Source: JAAEQG01 sp023133475
GTDB lineage: Bacteria > Planctomycetota > Phycisphaerae > UBA1845
DNA: 14,817 nt
Assembly: GCA_030631415.1 (NCBI GenBank)
Contig: DAOVLE010000127.1
Span: 1-14,817 of the forward strand
Direction of reading: 5' to 3'
The notes beneath the pieces were generated by a model that searched no databases, was not told where the DNA came from, and saw nothing but the letters and a program-made list of their open reading frames with translations. The position numbers were made by a program, and so were the translations under genes. This document shows positions 1 through 5,870 of this stretch, piece after piece; the stretch's first letter is position 1, and every line of letters begins with the position of its first letter.

Positions 1-57
1 CAGCAGCGGCTGCGCACCGAAATCTACGTGACCCCGATCGAGGTGGCCGTTGGGTAA
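1..57 (+). CDS. hicB: HicB-family antitoxin, C-terminal end only
   Basis: An open frame enters from the left edge and stops with TAA at 55-57; the visible tail reads QQRLRTEIYVTPIEVAVG. This matches the usual C-terminus of short HicB-type antitoxins, which neutralise a HicA mRNA interferase and often autorepress their operon. The stop overlaps the TTG start of the HicA gene at 50, as expected of a translationally coupled pair. Only 18 residues are visible, so the call rests mainly on the neighbour. Confidence 0.6.
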   Translation, partial: QQRLRTEIYVTPIEVAVG

Positions 58-274
58 GCTTCGAGCCCTTTCAGGCCGCGAAGTCTGCCGGATCCTGAAC
101 GAGCACGGCTTCGCCGAGGTCCGTCGCCGCGGCAGTCATGTCGTGATGCAACAACGCACCGAAGAATCGACCGTCACGGTCCCGGTTCCGATCCACAACG
201 AATTGAAGACCGGCACCCTCCGCTCGATCATCCGGCAGTCCGGTTTGCCTCGGTCACTCTTTGAGGTTCGGTGA
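50..274 (+). CDS. hicA: HicA-type mRNA interferase toxin (YcfA/HicA family)
   Basis: A 74-residue protein of typical HicA length. HicA has a double-stranded-RNA-binding-like fold and cleaves mRNA using one histidine. The family signature is visible: G-S-H-V-V-M at residues 28-33 with the catalytic His at 30, then a V-T-V-P-V-P strand and H-N-E-L-K-T-G-T-L near 49-57, ending in I-I-R-Q-S-G-L. The start is TTG at 50, overlapping the upstream antitoxin stop; no ATG near the N-terminus fits better. The toxin appears intact and follows its antitoxin, the order opposite to the classical hicAB operon but common for this subfamily. A broken 3' piece of the array's host gene follows about 40 bases later. 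Confidence 0.82.
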   Translation: MGKLRALSGREVCRILNEHGFAEVRRRGSHVVMQQRTEESTVTVPVPIHNELKTGTLRSIIRQSGLPRSLFEVR

Positions 275-313
275 TGCCGGATCATGGTTGACGTGGATCA
301 CCCCTGGGCCGAG

Positions 314-567
314 CCGCGCGGCGTGATCGGCGCGGAGGTCTGGGAAAAAGTCTCCGCCCCCGGCGACCCGCCGCCGAGCGACCGACAAGCCGGCTGGCCG
401 GTCCGGGCGAGTTGACGTTCCTGCTGCTGAGCACACGCACCCCCGCCGTGGCCGAGTTCACCGGCCCGGACGGTGGCAAGACCGCGCATTACATGGTAAG
501 ATGGCTCAGCACCCGCGGCGAAGCGGACCCCTGGAGCGAAACCGCCAGCGCGACAATTGGAGCGTGA
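314..567 (+). pseudogene. 3' fragment of the array's host gene family, copy 1 (frameshifted)
   Basis: Reading from 314 gives PRGVIGAEVW followed by the APGDPPPSD segment. Compared with the copy at 1417-1700, about 20 extra bases then sit at roughly 381-401, containing the self-complementary CCGGCTGGCCGG, and shift the frame to a stop. The other frame continues with ELTFLLLSTRTPAV, FTGPDGGKTAHYMVRWLSTR and ETASATIGA, stopping at 565-567. I remember this C-terminal region as the fibronectin-III-like half of a planctomycete family whose N-terminus begins MADYIP; that is memory, not a search. No start codon or 5' half is present. It is almost certainly non-coding debris marking the boundary between the hicBA unit and the next cargo gene. 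Confidence 0.8.
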
Positions 568-635
568 GAAGCTGTCAGCTATCAGTTAGGATGGTTGGCC
601 GGACGGCTTTGGCGGTGAGACAACGGAATCGAGAC

Positions 636-656
636 CCCAGGTTCAAAGAACCTGGG
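636..656 (+). repeat. Cargo-upstream hairpin, copy 1
   Basis: CCCAGGTTC (636-644) pairs with GAACCTGGG (648-656) around an AAA loop, preceded by GAGAC and followed by CCAA. It lies 25 bases before the start of the gene at 681. A hairpin in the same position with a different but self-consistent stem lies at 1773-1794, and a decayed inverted relative lies at 11806-11830. It could be an mRNA structure or a mobile palindrome; there is no T-run, so it is not a standard terminator. Confidence 0.6.
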
Positions 657-680
657 CCAACCGGCCTGAGGAGTCCCACC

Positions 681-1409
681 GTGCCGAATCCCCGTCAGGA
701 GCAATGGTGTCTGGAGCGGCTCAAGTCCGCCATCCTTGCCCAGCATCCCGGTGCTCATTTGCGAGATGAGCTAGGGTGTGAGCCACCCGACTTCTGGCTC
801 GATGTCAACGGTCGGCGCTTTGCCGTCGAGGTCTCAACGATCCGAGTGGAGCACGAGAAAACATGTTGGGAGTCTCTTTGTAAGCTAGTGAAGCAGATCG
901 AATCGACTGCGATCCTGGCAGGAACACTGTCGGGCCGGTATCACATCAGGGCAAGCGCCGAACTTCCTCGGCCGCGCAAAGCGAGGAAGGCACTGGAGGC
1001 TGCCATCCGCGAATACGTCTGCGAGACCAGAACAGCCAATTCGAGCCCTGAGCGTGAGCTTTGGGTAGACGGCATGCTGTTCGGGCACATCAGGAAATAT
1101 GCGGCAGAAAACGCGAAGCTTCACCTGATGGGGGGGCTCACCAATACGGGCGCGTCCGAGCACGAGATCAGGGACGAGCTCCAAAGACTGCTCAATGAGC
1201 GGATATCCAGGAAACGCAAGAAGCTTGCCGATTGCGAACATCCGACAATCCTCGTGCTCTACGATTGCTACTGGCTTGAAGATGAGATGGCCGGTTTTGT
1301 CGAGCGCATCAAAGAGTCACCGGATACATCATTCTTCCATGCCGTCTTTCTTATCCACAACAACAAAGATGAAGTGTTTGCGCACCAATCCTGCCCCCTA
1401 GTCGGGTGA
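681..1409 (+). CDS. Uncharacterised cargo protein, possible PD-(D/E)XK nuclease-like fold
   Basis: The start is GTG at 681 because GAGGAG at about 669 lies a good distance upstream. The frame is open back to 501, but that stretch runs through the 3' host-gene fragment in the wrong frame and through the hairpin. The 242-residue product has no signal peptide or membrane segment. Residues 35-52 read PPDFWLDVNGRRFAVEVS, a D followed 13 residues later by an E-V strand, which resembles the core of PD-(D/E)XK endonucleases; Ser replaces the usual Lys, so the assignment is weak. The middle is rich in Lys and Arg and the end is a hydrophobic-strand region near FFHAVFLIHNN. The gene sits alone between two 3' host-gene fragments, like a single-gene cargo. 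I do not recognise the family; a defence role is inferred from context only. Confidence 0.7.
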   Translation: MPNPRQEQWCLERLKSAILAQHPGAHLRDELGCEPPDFWLDVNGRRFAVEVSTIRVEHEKTCWESLCKLVKQIESTAILAGTLSGRYHIRASAELPRPRKARKALEAAIREYVCETRTANSSPERELWVDGMLFGHIRKYAAENAKLHLMGGLTNTGASEHEIRDELQRLLNERISRKRKKLADCEHPTILVLYDCYWLEDEMAGFVERIKESPDTSFFHAVFLIHNNKDEVFAHQSCPLVG

Positions 1410-1416
1410 TCAGTGC

Positions 1417-1700
1417 TTGGGCATCACCGTGCCGGACACCGAACCCACCCCCACCGGCCCGCCAGCCGCGCGGCGTGATCGGCGCGGAGGTCTGGGGCAA
1501 AGTCGCCGCCCCCGGCGACCCGCCGCCGAGCGATCCGGGCGAGTTGACGTTCCTGCTGCTGAGCACCCGCATCCCCCGCCGTGGCCGAGTTCACCGGCCC
1601 GGACGGTGGCAAGACCGCGCATTACATGGTAAGATGGCTCAGCACCCGCGGCGAAGCGGGCCCGTGGAGTGAAATGGCCAGCGCGACGATCGGAACGTAG
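1417..1700 (+). pseudogene. 3' fragment of the array's host gene family, copy 2
   Basis: The fragment opens with GITVPDTEPTPTGPP, then jumps in another frame to PRGVIGAEVW. The piece that copy 3 carries between these points, containing RLRHTLRYADESTPT, is missing, so there is an out-of-frame internal deletion near 1463. A second frameshift lies near 1571, where CGCATCCCCCGCC carries one base more than the matching CGCACCCCCGCC of copy 1. The end again encodes PDGGKTAHYMVRWLSTR and stops with TAG at 1698-1700. Two independent frameshifts and no start mean it cannot be translated as a unit. It separates the gene at 681 from the next cargo block. Confidence 0.8.
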
Positions 1701-1772
1701 ATGCTGTCAGCTTTCAGCCGTCAGCACGATGGTCGTGTCGTCGGCTTCTGTGCTATGACAAGAGAGTCGAGA

Positions 1773-1794
1773 GCCCGAGTCTGGAGACTCGGGC
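1773..1794 (+). repeat. Cargo-upstream hairpin, copy 2
   Basis: CCCGAGTC (1774-1781) pairs with GACTCGGG (1786-1793), with one extra G-C pair outside and TGGA between. The position (28 bases before an ATG) and the flanks (GAG before, CCAATCG after) match the hairpin at 636-656, but the stem sequence differs on both arms so that pairing is kept. Confidence 0.6.
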
Positions 1795-1821
1795 CAATCG
1801 CTGTTTGTTAGGAGTAAGACA

Positions 1822-2052
1822 ATGGAGTTCCATATCGAAGAGCGAATTCGCCCGAACCTGGATTATTACAAGGACGAAGACCCGATAGGCAAGTTGCAGG
1901 CGGAAGGGTGGGAACTCGTTCAGCTCATTCCTGAATATGATTTGGTCAAGTGCGATCCGCCTGCGAAGCTGTCTCAGCCAGACACTTCGAAAGCCCTCAA
2001 CATCACCGGCAAGTTGCAGGTTTCGAACTACCTTGGCGTCTTTCGCAAGTAG
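1822..2052 (+). CDS. Small DUF4177-like protein of unknown function
   Basis: A 76-residue soluble protein with ATG at 1822 and a clear TAGGAG ribosome binding site 8 bases upstream. The central LQAEGWELVQ and the C-terminal YLGVFRK resemble the DUF4177 pattern, in which a G-W-E-L-V strand is followed at the end by an F-K/R strand; members are small and functionally unknown. The protein is acidic in its N-terminal half (DYYKDEDP). It ends 61 bases before the methyltransferase-nuclease and could be co-transcribed with it, although a segment starting GTAGGTCGGGTGCC intervenes. Whether it works with the methyltransferase is unknown. Confidence 0.65.
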   Translation: MEFHIEERIRPNLDYYKDEDPIGKLQAEGWELVQLIPEYDLVKCDPPAKLSQPDTSKALNITGKLQVSNYLGVFRK

Positions 2053-2113
2053 CGACGTAGGTCGGGTGCCGCCCGGCATCGGCGCCGCACAGCGCCTCGG
2101 ATAGACTAACGTG

Positions 2114-3649
2114 ATGGCCCGCAAACGTGCCGCAACCAAACCGACCGCCAAGCGGGCGCCCGCCCGCGCCGCCGCTCGCCGACCTTCCTCGCTGCTCGAC
2201 ACGCGCATCGTTTACTGCGGCGACTGCCTGGACCAACTCGCCAAGCTGCCCGACGGCTGCGTGGACCTGATCTACATCGACCCGCCGTTCAACAGCAACC
2301 GGAACTACGAGGTCTTCTGGGGGGAGACGAAAGAGAAGCGGGCCTTCGAGGACCGGCACGCCAGCACACAGGCGTACATCGACTACATGCGCCCGCGCTG
2401 TGTCGAGCTTGCCCGCGTGCTCAAGAAGACCGGCAGCTTCTACTACCACTGCGACTGGCACGCCAGCCACTACGTCAAGGTGATGCTCGATCAGATCATG
2501 GGGGAGAACAACTTTCAGAATGAGATCGTGTGGAAGCGCAGTACAGCGCACAGCGATGCAAGGCAGGGTAGCAAGCACTATGGTCGCTTACATGATGTGC
2601 TTCTGTTCTATACCGGAGGATCGCGGGTATTCACGTGGAACCATATCTACACTCCCCTAGACCCCGCCTATGTGCAATCGCATTATCGCAGGATGGACGA
2701 GCATGGCCGCCGGTTCATGTGGGATAATCTGACGGGTCCGGGGGGTGCTGCGAAGGGGAACCCGTATTACGAGGTTCTCGGTGTAAGAAACTATTGGCGC
2801 TACAGTCGCGAGCGAATGGAGCAGCTTATAAAGGAGGGCAAAGTAGCGATTCCACCGAAGGGAAGAACCCCGCGCCTCAAGCGGTATTTGGACGAATCGA
2901 AGGGCCTTCCACTTCAGAGCGTTTGGGATGACTTGCCCCCGATAAACTCACAGGCTAAGGAATCGCTCGGCTACCCGACACAGAAGCCCCTCGCACTTCT
3001 CGAACGTATCATCAACGCCAGCAGCAACCGCAACGACATCGTTCTCGACGCTTTCTGCGGTTGCGGGACCGCCCTCGTCGCGGCGCAGAACCTCGACCGC
3101 CAATGGATCGGCATCGACATCTCGCCCACCGCCTGCCGCGTCATGGCCAAGCGGCTCCGCGACGTGTGCAAGCTCCGCGAGGATGAAGACCTGTGGCGCG
3201 CGGGACGCGGCTTCGTCGTCCGCGACCTGCCCTGGACCGAGGAGAAGCTGCGGCAAATGCCGCCGTTCGAGTTCGAGAACTGGGCGGTCATCGCATTGGG
3301 CGGCATCCCCAACAAGACGCAGGTCGGCGACATGGGCATCGACGGCCGCATCTTCCCCGTCGCCGCCGCTCCGAAGCGGCGCGGGGCTGACACGGGGGAG
3401 CTGGAATTCATGGACCACTGGTACCCGATCCAGGTCAAGCAGAAGGACAAGGTCGGCCGGCCCGACATCGACGCCTTTGAGGCCGTCATGACCCGCGAGG
3501 ACCGCACCAAAGGCTTCTTCGTCTCCTTCGACTACACCGATGGCGCCCTGCGCGAAATCGACGCCTTCTTCCGCAAGAGCGGCAAGGCCATCATCGCCCT
3601 GACCGTCCACGAGATTCTCGAAGAGGAGATAGCCCGCAAACTGGCGTAG
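2114..3649 (+). CDS. Beta-class DNA methyltransferase fused to a C-terminal Mrr-like nuclease domain
   Basis: A 511-residue protein; ATG 2114 is preferred over GTG 2111. It opens with a basic Ala/Arg/Lys tail (residues 1-25). Motif IV, DPPF, is at 56-59, followed by FNSNRNY. Motif I, DAFCGCGT, is at 312-319 and is followed by WIGIDIS. Catalytic motif before AdoMet motif defines the beta class of N6-adenine or N4-cytosine methyltransferases, with the target recognition domain between them (about 130-290). Residues 405-411 read GDMGIDG and 440-443 read QVKQ, the D...QxK layout of the Mrr-type restriction nuclease core. The protein may therefore modify and cut DNA on one chain. No separate specificity or helicase subunit is adjacent. 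The central region has visibly lower GC than both ends. The final 63 residues are duplicated downstream at 4196-4387. Confidence 0.9.
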   Translation: MARKRAATKPTAKRAPARAAARRPSSLLDTRIVYCGDCLDQLAKLPDGCVDLIYIDPPFNSNRNYEVFWGETKEKRAFEDRHASTQAYIDYMRPRCVELARVLKKTGSFYYHCDWHASHYVKVMLDQIMGENNFQNEIVWKRSTAHSDARQGSKHYGRLHDVLLFYTGGSRVFTWNHIYTPLDPAYVQSHYRRMDEHGRRFMWDNLTGPGGAAKGNPYYEVLGVRNYWRYSRERMEQLIKEGKVAIPPKGRTPRLKRYLDESKGLPLQSVWDDLPPINSQAKESLGYPTQKPLALLERIINASSNRNDIVLDAFCGCGTALVAAQNLDRQWIGIDISPTACRVMAKRLRDVCKLREDEDLWRAGRGFVVRDLPWTEEKLRQMPPFEFENWAVIALGGIPNKTQVGDMGIDGRIFPVAAAPKRRGADTGELEFMDHWYPIQVKQKDKVGRPDIDAFEAVMTREDRTKGFFVSFDYTDGALREIDAFFRKSGKAIIALTVHEILEEEIARKLA

Positions 3650-3702
3650 CCGCAAAAGGCTACTATAAGTCTCTGGCCAAATGAGAAAATGGGGACGTGG
3701 CG

Positions 3703-4185
3703 ATGCAAAGCGACAAGCAGAAGATTCAGAATGGATCTTGTTCATCATCCGAGCACGAGAACTCCTGCCTCAATTGTCATTTCCTGATGAAATGGGATCG
3801 CGGACCGAACGGGAGTGAGTGGAAGTTTGAAATCGCGCATGATGAGCGAACCCGCTTGGCTTGCGGTAAGGCCCCCGAGGAGGTTCTCGGTGGCGATGAC
3901 AGCCTCGGCTGCTACCAGAACGTTTGGGATTGGGCGAACCGCTGCAAGGACTCCGAGAACGACCTTGTTCGCGTCCTTACTCATGATCGTGGCGAAACAT
4001 GCTTTTTCTACTCGCACACGCCGGGCATGTTATTTCCAGCCGCAGCGGAACTTGAACGACGCAAAGTCGCTAGACGCGAGGCACGGCAAGACCGCAAAGT
4101 GGCGAAGTTGGGTATTGTCATAGCTGCCTTTGCCGCTCTTGGCGGCGCTGCGGTAGGCGCGTTACTTGCGAAAGTGTTTGGTTAG
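3703..4185 (+). CDS. Cysteine-rich, C-terminally membrane-anchored protein of unknown function
   Basis: About 160 residues. ATG 3703 and GTG 3697 are both possible, with a GGGGA just upstream. The N-terminal and middle parts carry seven cysteines, including C-L-N-C and single ones in LACGK, LGCYQ, NRCKD and ETCFF, suggesting metal binding. Residues after PGMLFPAAAELERR form a basic helix, followed by a hydrophobic stretch LGIVIAAFAALGGAAVGALL that ends almost at the C-terminus: a tail anchor with the cysteine domain in the cytoplasm. Codon use is less GC-rich than the ends of the methyltransferase gene. It sits exactly between the methyltransferase-nuclease and a second copy of that gene's 3' end, so it probably arrived by insertion or by recombination between paralogues. 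I do not recognise a characterised family. Confidence 0.75.
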   Translation: MQSDKQKIQNGSCSSSEHENSCLNCHFLMKWDRGPNGSEWKFEIAHDERTRLACGKAPEEVLGGDDSLGCYQNVWDWANRCKDSENDLVRVLTHDRGETCFFYSHTPGMLFPAAAELERRKVARREARQDRKVAKLGIVIAAFAALGGAAVGALLAKVFG

Positions 4186-4195
4186 GGCTTTGCAC

Positions 4196-4387
4196 CGCCC
4201 CGACATCGACGCCTTCGAGGCCGTCATGACCCGCGAGGACCGCACCAAAGGCTTCTTCGTCTCCTTCGACTACACTGATGGCGCCCTGCGCGAAATCGAC
4301 GCCTTCTTCCGCAAGAGCGGCAAGGTCATCATCGTGTTGACTGTACGTGAGATACTGGACGAGCAGTTGGCGAAGAAGCTGGCGTAG
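4196..4387 (+). pseudogene. Duplicated 3' end of an Mrr-like methyltransferase-nuclease gene
   Basis: The frame encodes RPDIDAFEAVMTREDRTKGF and onward for 63 residues to TAG at 4385-4387, colinear with the last 63 residues of the gene at 2114. The first 130 or so bases are nearly identical to 3458-3590; the last 60 bases are diverged (LTVREILDEQLAKKLA here, LTVHEILEEEIARKLA there). The pattern suggests that the tail comes from a second, related gene whose first part was lost, or from gene conversion. The frame is open back to 4166 through the end of the preceding gene, but no ribosome binding site supports translation, and the catalytic residues of the nuclease domain are absent. Confidence 0.8.
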
Positions 4388-4442
4388 CAGCAGAGGGTTC
4401 ACCCCGCAGACGACTCTGGCTGAGGGCTGATAGCTTTCCCCC

Positions 4443-4471
4443 TTGCCCCCTCCCCGGTCCGGTCGTATCAT
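4443..4471 (+). promoter_or_regulatory. Sigma-70-like promoter of leader A
   Basis: TTGCCC (4443-4448) and TATCAT (4466-4471) are separated by 17 bases. The -10 box lies within imperfect dyad symmetry (CCGGTC before, CCCGGTCGG after). The same boxes with the same spacing occur before leader E at 11869-11897. A conserved GC-rich 5' untranslated segment and GCAAAGGAGTCTCTGCG follow before the leader ATG at 4542. Confidence 0.6.
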
Positions 4472-4541
4472 CCCGGTCGGCTGGATTTGACCCGGACGCG
4501 GGGGCGCGCGCCGCCCTCTTTGATGCAAAGGAGTCTCTGCG

Positions 4542-4760
4542 ATGGCCGACTACATCCCCGGCGCCGACGCCAAGTTTAACGCCTGGCTGGACAACTTCGT
4601 CACCTACGCCAATGCCAACCTGGGCCTCGTCGCTGCTGACCTGACGCCGATCACGACTGCCCAGACGGCGTGGAACACCGCGCTCGCCGCCCACGTTAGC
4701 GCCCAGCAGGGCGCCAAGAGTGCTGGGTGGCATGGGGTTGGAGGAATGGATGATGGGTGA
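4542..4760 (+). pseudogene. Host-gene 5' leader fragment A
   Basis: The start is ATG 4542 after AAAGGAG. It encodes MADYIPGADAKFNAWLDNF, then TYANANLGLVAAD and TTAQTAWNTALAAHV to AQQGAKSA, where family resemblance ends. The frame runs on for eight junction-derived residues and stops with TGA at 4758-4760. It is an N-terminal piece of the family whose 3' pieces lie elsewhere in the window. The stop falls just inside the start of the next gene (ATG 4753), so although truncated it could still be translated and could couple translation of the cargo. It lacks the three-residue ANL repeat present in copies B, E and F. Confidence 0.8.
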
Positions 4761-5172
4761 GATAAGAACCGAGCTCAATCTGGAAAACGATGGCGATCTT
4801 TTCCTTCACAGACTGGGGAAGATTGAGGCAGAAGCGATAAGGCGTCTGACTATTGATGCCATGGTAGGTACTGATGCAGTTATGTTGCTCTTGCCCCAGG
4901 ATGCGGTAGAGGTTTTAGGCCTTGAAAGGGTAGATCGAGTCATCGTCACGCTTGCCAATGAACAAAAGATCGAATTGGAGGTGGCCGCCACGCTGTCGGT
5001 TACGATATGTGATCGAACAATGAAAACCGACTGCTTGGTTGGCCCTCCGAGATGCGAACCGCTGGTCGGACAAATCCTCCTTGAGAGGTTGGATCTTCTC
5101 ATAGACCCTGTCCGAAGGCGTATCAGCCCAAGACCCGAATCTCCATATCTGCCGTCCTTAAAACTGAAGTAG
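4753..5172 (+). CDS. Retropepsin-like (clan AA) aspartic protease homologue with altered active site
   Basis: A 139-residue protein. GGAGG at 4740-4744 is 8 bases before ATG 4753; ATG 4750 is the alternative. The layout matches small bacterial clan-AA retropepsin-like proteins: an N-terminal strand region, then the active-site loop, then LLPQDAVEVLGLERV, a strand rich in V and I, and the characteristic LVGPPRCEPLVGQILLERLD followed by IDP and RPESP near the C-terminus. In the family the loop normally reads V-D-T-G-A; here residues 38-42 read V-G-T-D-A, so Asp and Gly have changed places. The rest is well preserved with no frameshift. It may be inactive or have lost cleavage but kept dimerisation or binding. 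Substrates of these proteins are unknown. The gene directly follows leader A and may be translated through it. Confidence 0.8.
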   Translation: MGEIRTELNLENDGDLFLHRLGKIEAEAIRRLTIDAMVGTDAVMLLLPQDAVEVLGLERVDRVIVTLANEQKIELEVAATLSVTICDRTMKTDCLVGPPRCEPLVGQILLERLDLLIDPVRRRISPRPESPYLPSLKLK

Positions 5173-5218
5173 AGCCGATCGCCACGGCGCCACGGCGCCA
5201 CGTGCCAGGGGCTGGGCG

Positions 5219-5268
5219 TATGATCCCGGCCGGCTTAACTAGGAAATGAGGCTCCGCCGGCGTATAAT
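5219..5268 (+). promoter_or_regulatory. Remnant of the leader promoter plus a likely relBE promoter
   Basis: TATGAT at 5219-5224 followed by CCCGGCCGGC matches the segment around the -10 box of leaders A, C and E, but no leader coding sequence follows: only the promoter part survives here. A consensus -10 box TATAAT lies at 5263-5268, 40 bases before the antitoxin ATG, in the context CGTATAATGACCG. Nearly the same context (CGGTATAATGACCG) occurs before the vapBC-like pair at 7025. I see no good -35 box for either. Confidence 0.5.
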
Positions 5269-5308
5269 GACCGTAGACAGTCATCGTGGATTCAGAGGTG
5301 GGCGGATT

Positions 5309-5515
5309 ATGACCAAAGCACAGCGAGCCACAGCGGATGTATTCCTGACGGCGTTGAAGGCGCTCCCGAAGGCTGAGCGCGACGCGGTGGTGGTGCGGAT
5401 CGCCCGTGACAAGGCATTCGCGCGGGACATTCGCGACCTCGCGCTGATCGCCGATCGGCGCGGGGAGTCGTCGCGGCCGTTTCGCGAGTATCTTTCTGAG
5501 AAGAATCGCCGATGA
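5309..5515 (+). CDS. Small antitoxin of a RelBE/ParDE-type pair
   Basis: A 68-residue protein rich in charged residues (MTKAQRATADVFLTALKALP, then ERDAVVVRIARD). ATG 5309 is chosen because GAGG at 5295-5298 is well placed and the probable -10 box at 5263 lies inside the longer frame that opens at 5246. Its last four bases overlap the toxin start (ATGA at 5512). Antitoxins of this kind bind the toxin through a C-terminal segment, here FREYLSEKNRR, and often repress their own promoter. There is no clear ribbon-helix-helix signature, so the call relies on size, overlap and partner. Confidence 0.75.
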   Translation: MTKAQRATADVFLTALKALPKAERDAVVVRIARDKAFARDIRDLALIADRRGESSRPFREYLSEKNRR

Positions 5516-5784
5516 GTGCACGTGGCGGTTACACGGTTCGCATCAAGCGCTCGGCTGAAAAGGAAATGGATCGGCTGTCGGCTCGGACCTTCGAGCGAGT
5601 AACAGAGGAGATTCTGCGGCTGGAGCGCGACCCCAGGCCACCGGGTTCCCAGAAGCTGCGCGGCGTGCAGGATTATCGCCTGCGCGTGGGACAATACCGC
5701 ATCCTCTATGCCATCGATGACCGCGAGCGCGTCGTCGAAGTCATTGCCGTCGGTCATAGGCGGGATGTATATCGCGGCATCTGA
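5512..5784 (+). CDS. RelE/ParE-family toxin
   Basis: A 90-residue basic protein of normal RelE/ParE length. The order of family features is intact: an N-terminal YTVRIKRSAEKEMDRL strand-helix, a long helix carrying TEEILRLERDPRP, then KLRGVQDYRLRVGQYRILYA and VVEVIAVGHRRDVYR. The L-x-G......Y-R-L-R-V-G-x-Y-R-I-x-Y core and the terminal G-H-R-x-x-V-Y are hallmarks of RelE-type ribosome-dependent mRNA interferases and of ParE gyrase poisons; sequence alone does not separate the two. It overlaps its antitoxin by four bases. Nothing suggests inactivation. Confidence 0.88.
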   Translation: MSARGGYTVRIKRSAEKEMDRLSARTFERVTEEILRLERDPRPPGSQKLRGVQDYRLRVGQYRILYAIDDRERVVEVIAVGHRRDVYRGI

Positions 5785-5808
5785 GAGCCCAATGATACGC
5801 CCTACGCT

Positions 5809-5840
5809 TTGCCGGCATTCGCCGACATCGCGACCGGCAA
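5809..5840 (+). terminator. Inverted repeat after the RelBE pair
   Basis: TTGCCGG (5809-5815) can pair with CCGGCAA (5834-5840) across 18 bases, 25 bases after the toxin stop. No T-run follows, so a Rho-independent terminator is only a weak possibility. The segment also serves as the upstream region of leader B, which lacks the TATCAT promoter seen before leaders A, C and E. Confidence 0.3.
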
Positions 5841-5870
5841 TGCCCTCTGTCCTGCAAAGGAGTCCCTGCG

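Noticed and set aside
501..680. N-terminal extension of the gene at 681
   Set aside because: This stretch is the 3' host-gene fragment read in the wrong frame plus a hairpin. A good ribosome binding site and GTG lie at 669-683.
2003..3748. Long open frames on the minus strand opposite the methyltransferase-nuclease
   Set aside because: They mirror GC-rich codons of the + strand gene and have no recognisable domains or ribosome binding sites.
4166..4387. A 73-residue gene made of the duplicated tail
   Set aside because: Its first codons are the end of the preceding gene in another frame. Without the rest of the nuclease domain and a ribosome binding site it is better read as a fragment.
5246..5308. 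Earlier start for the RelB-type antitoxin
   Set aside because: The extra codons contain a consensus TATAAT and no ribosome binding site precedes 5246. ATG 5309 has GAGG at the right distance.
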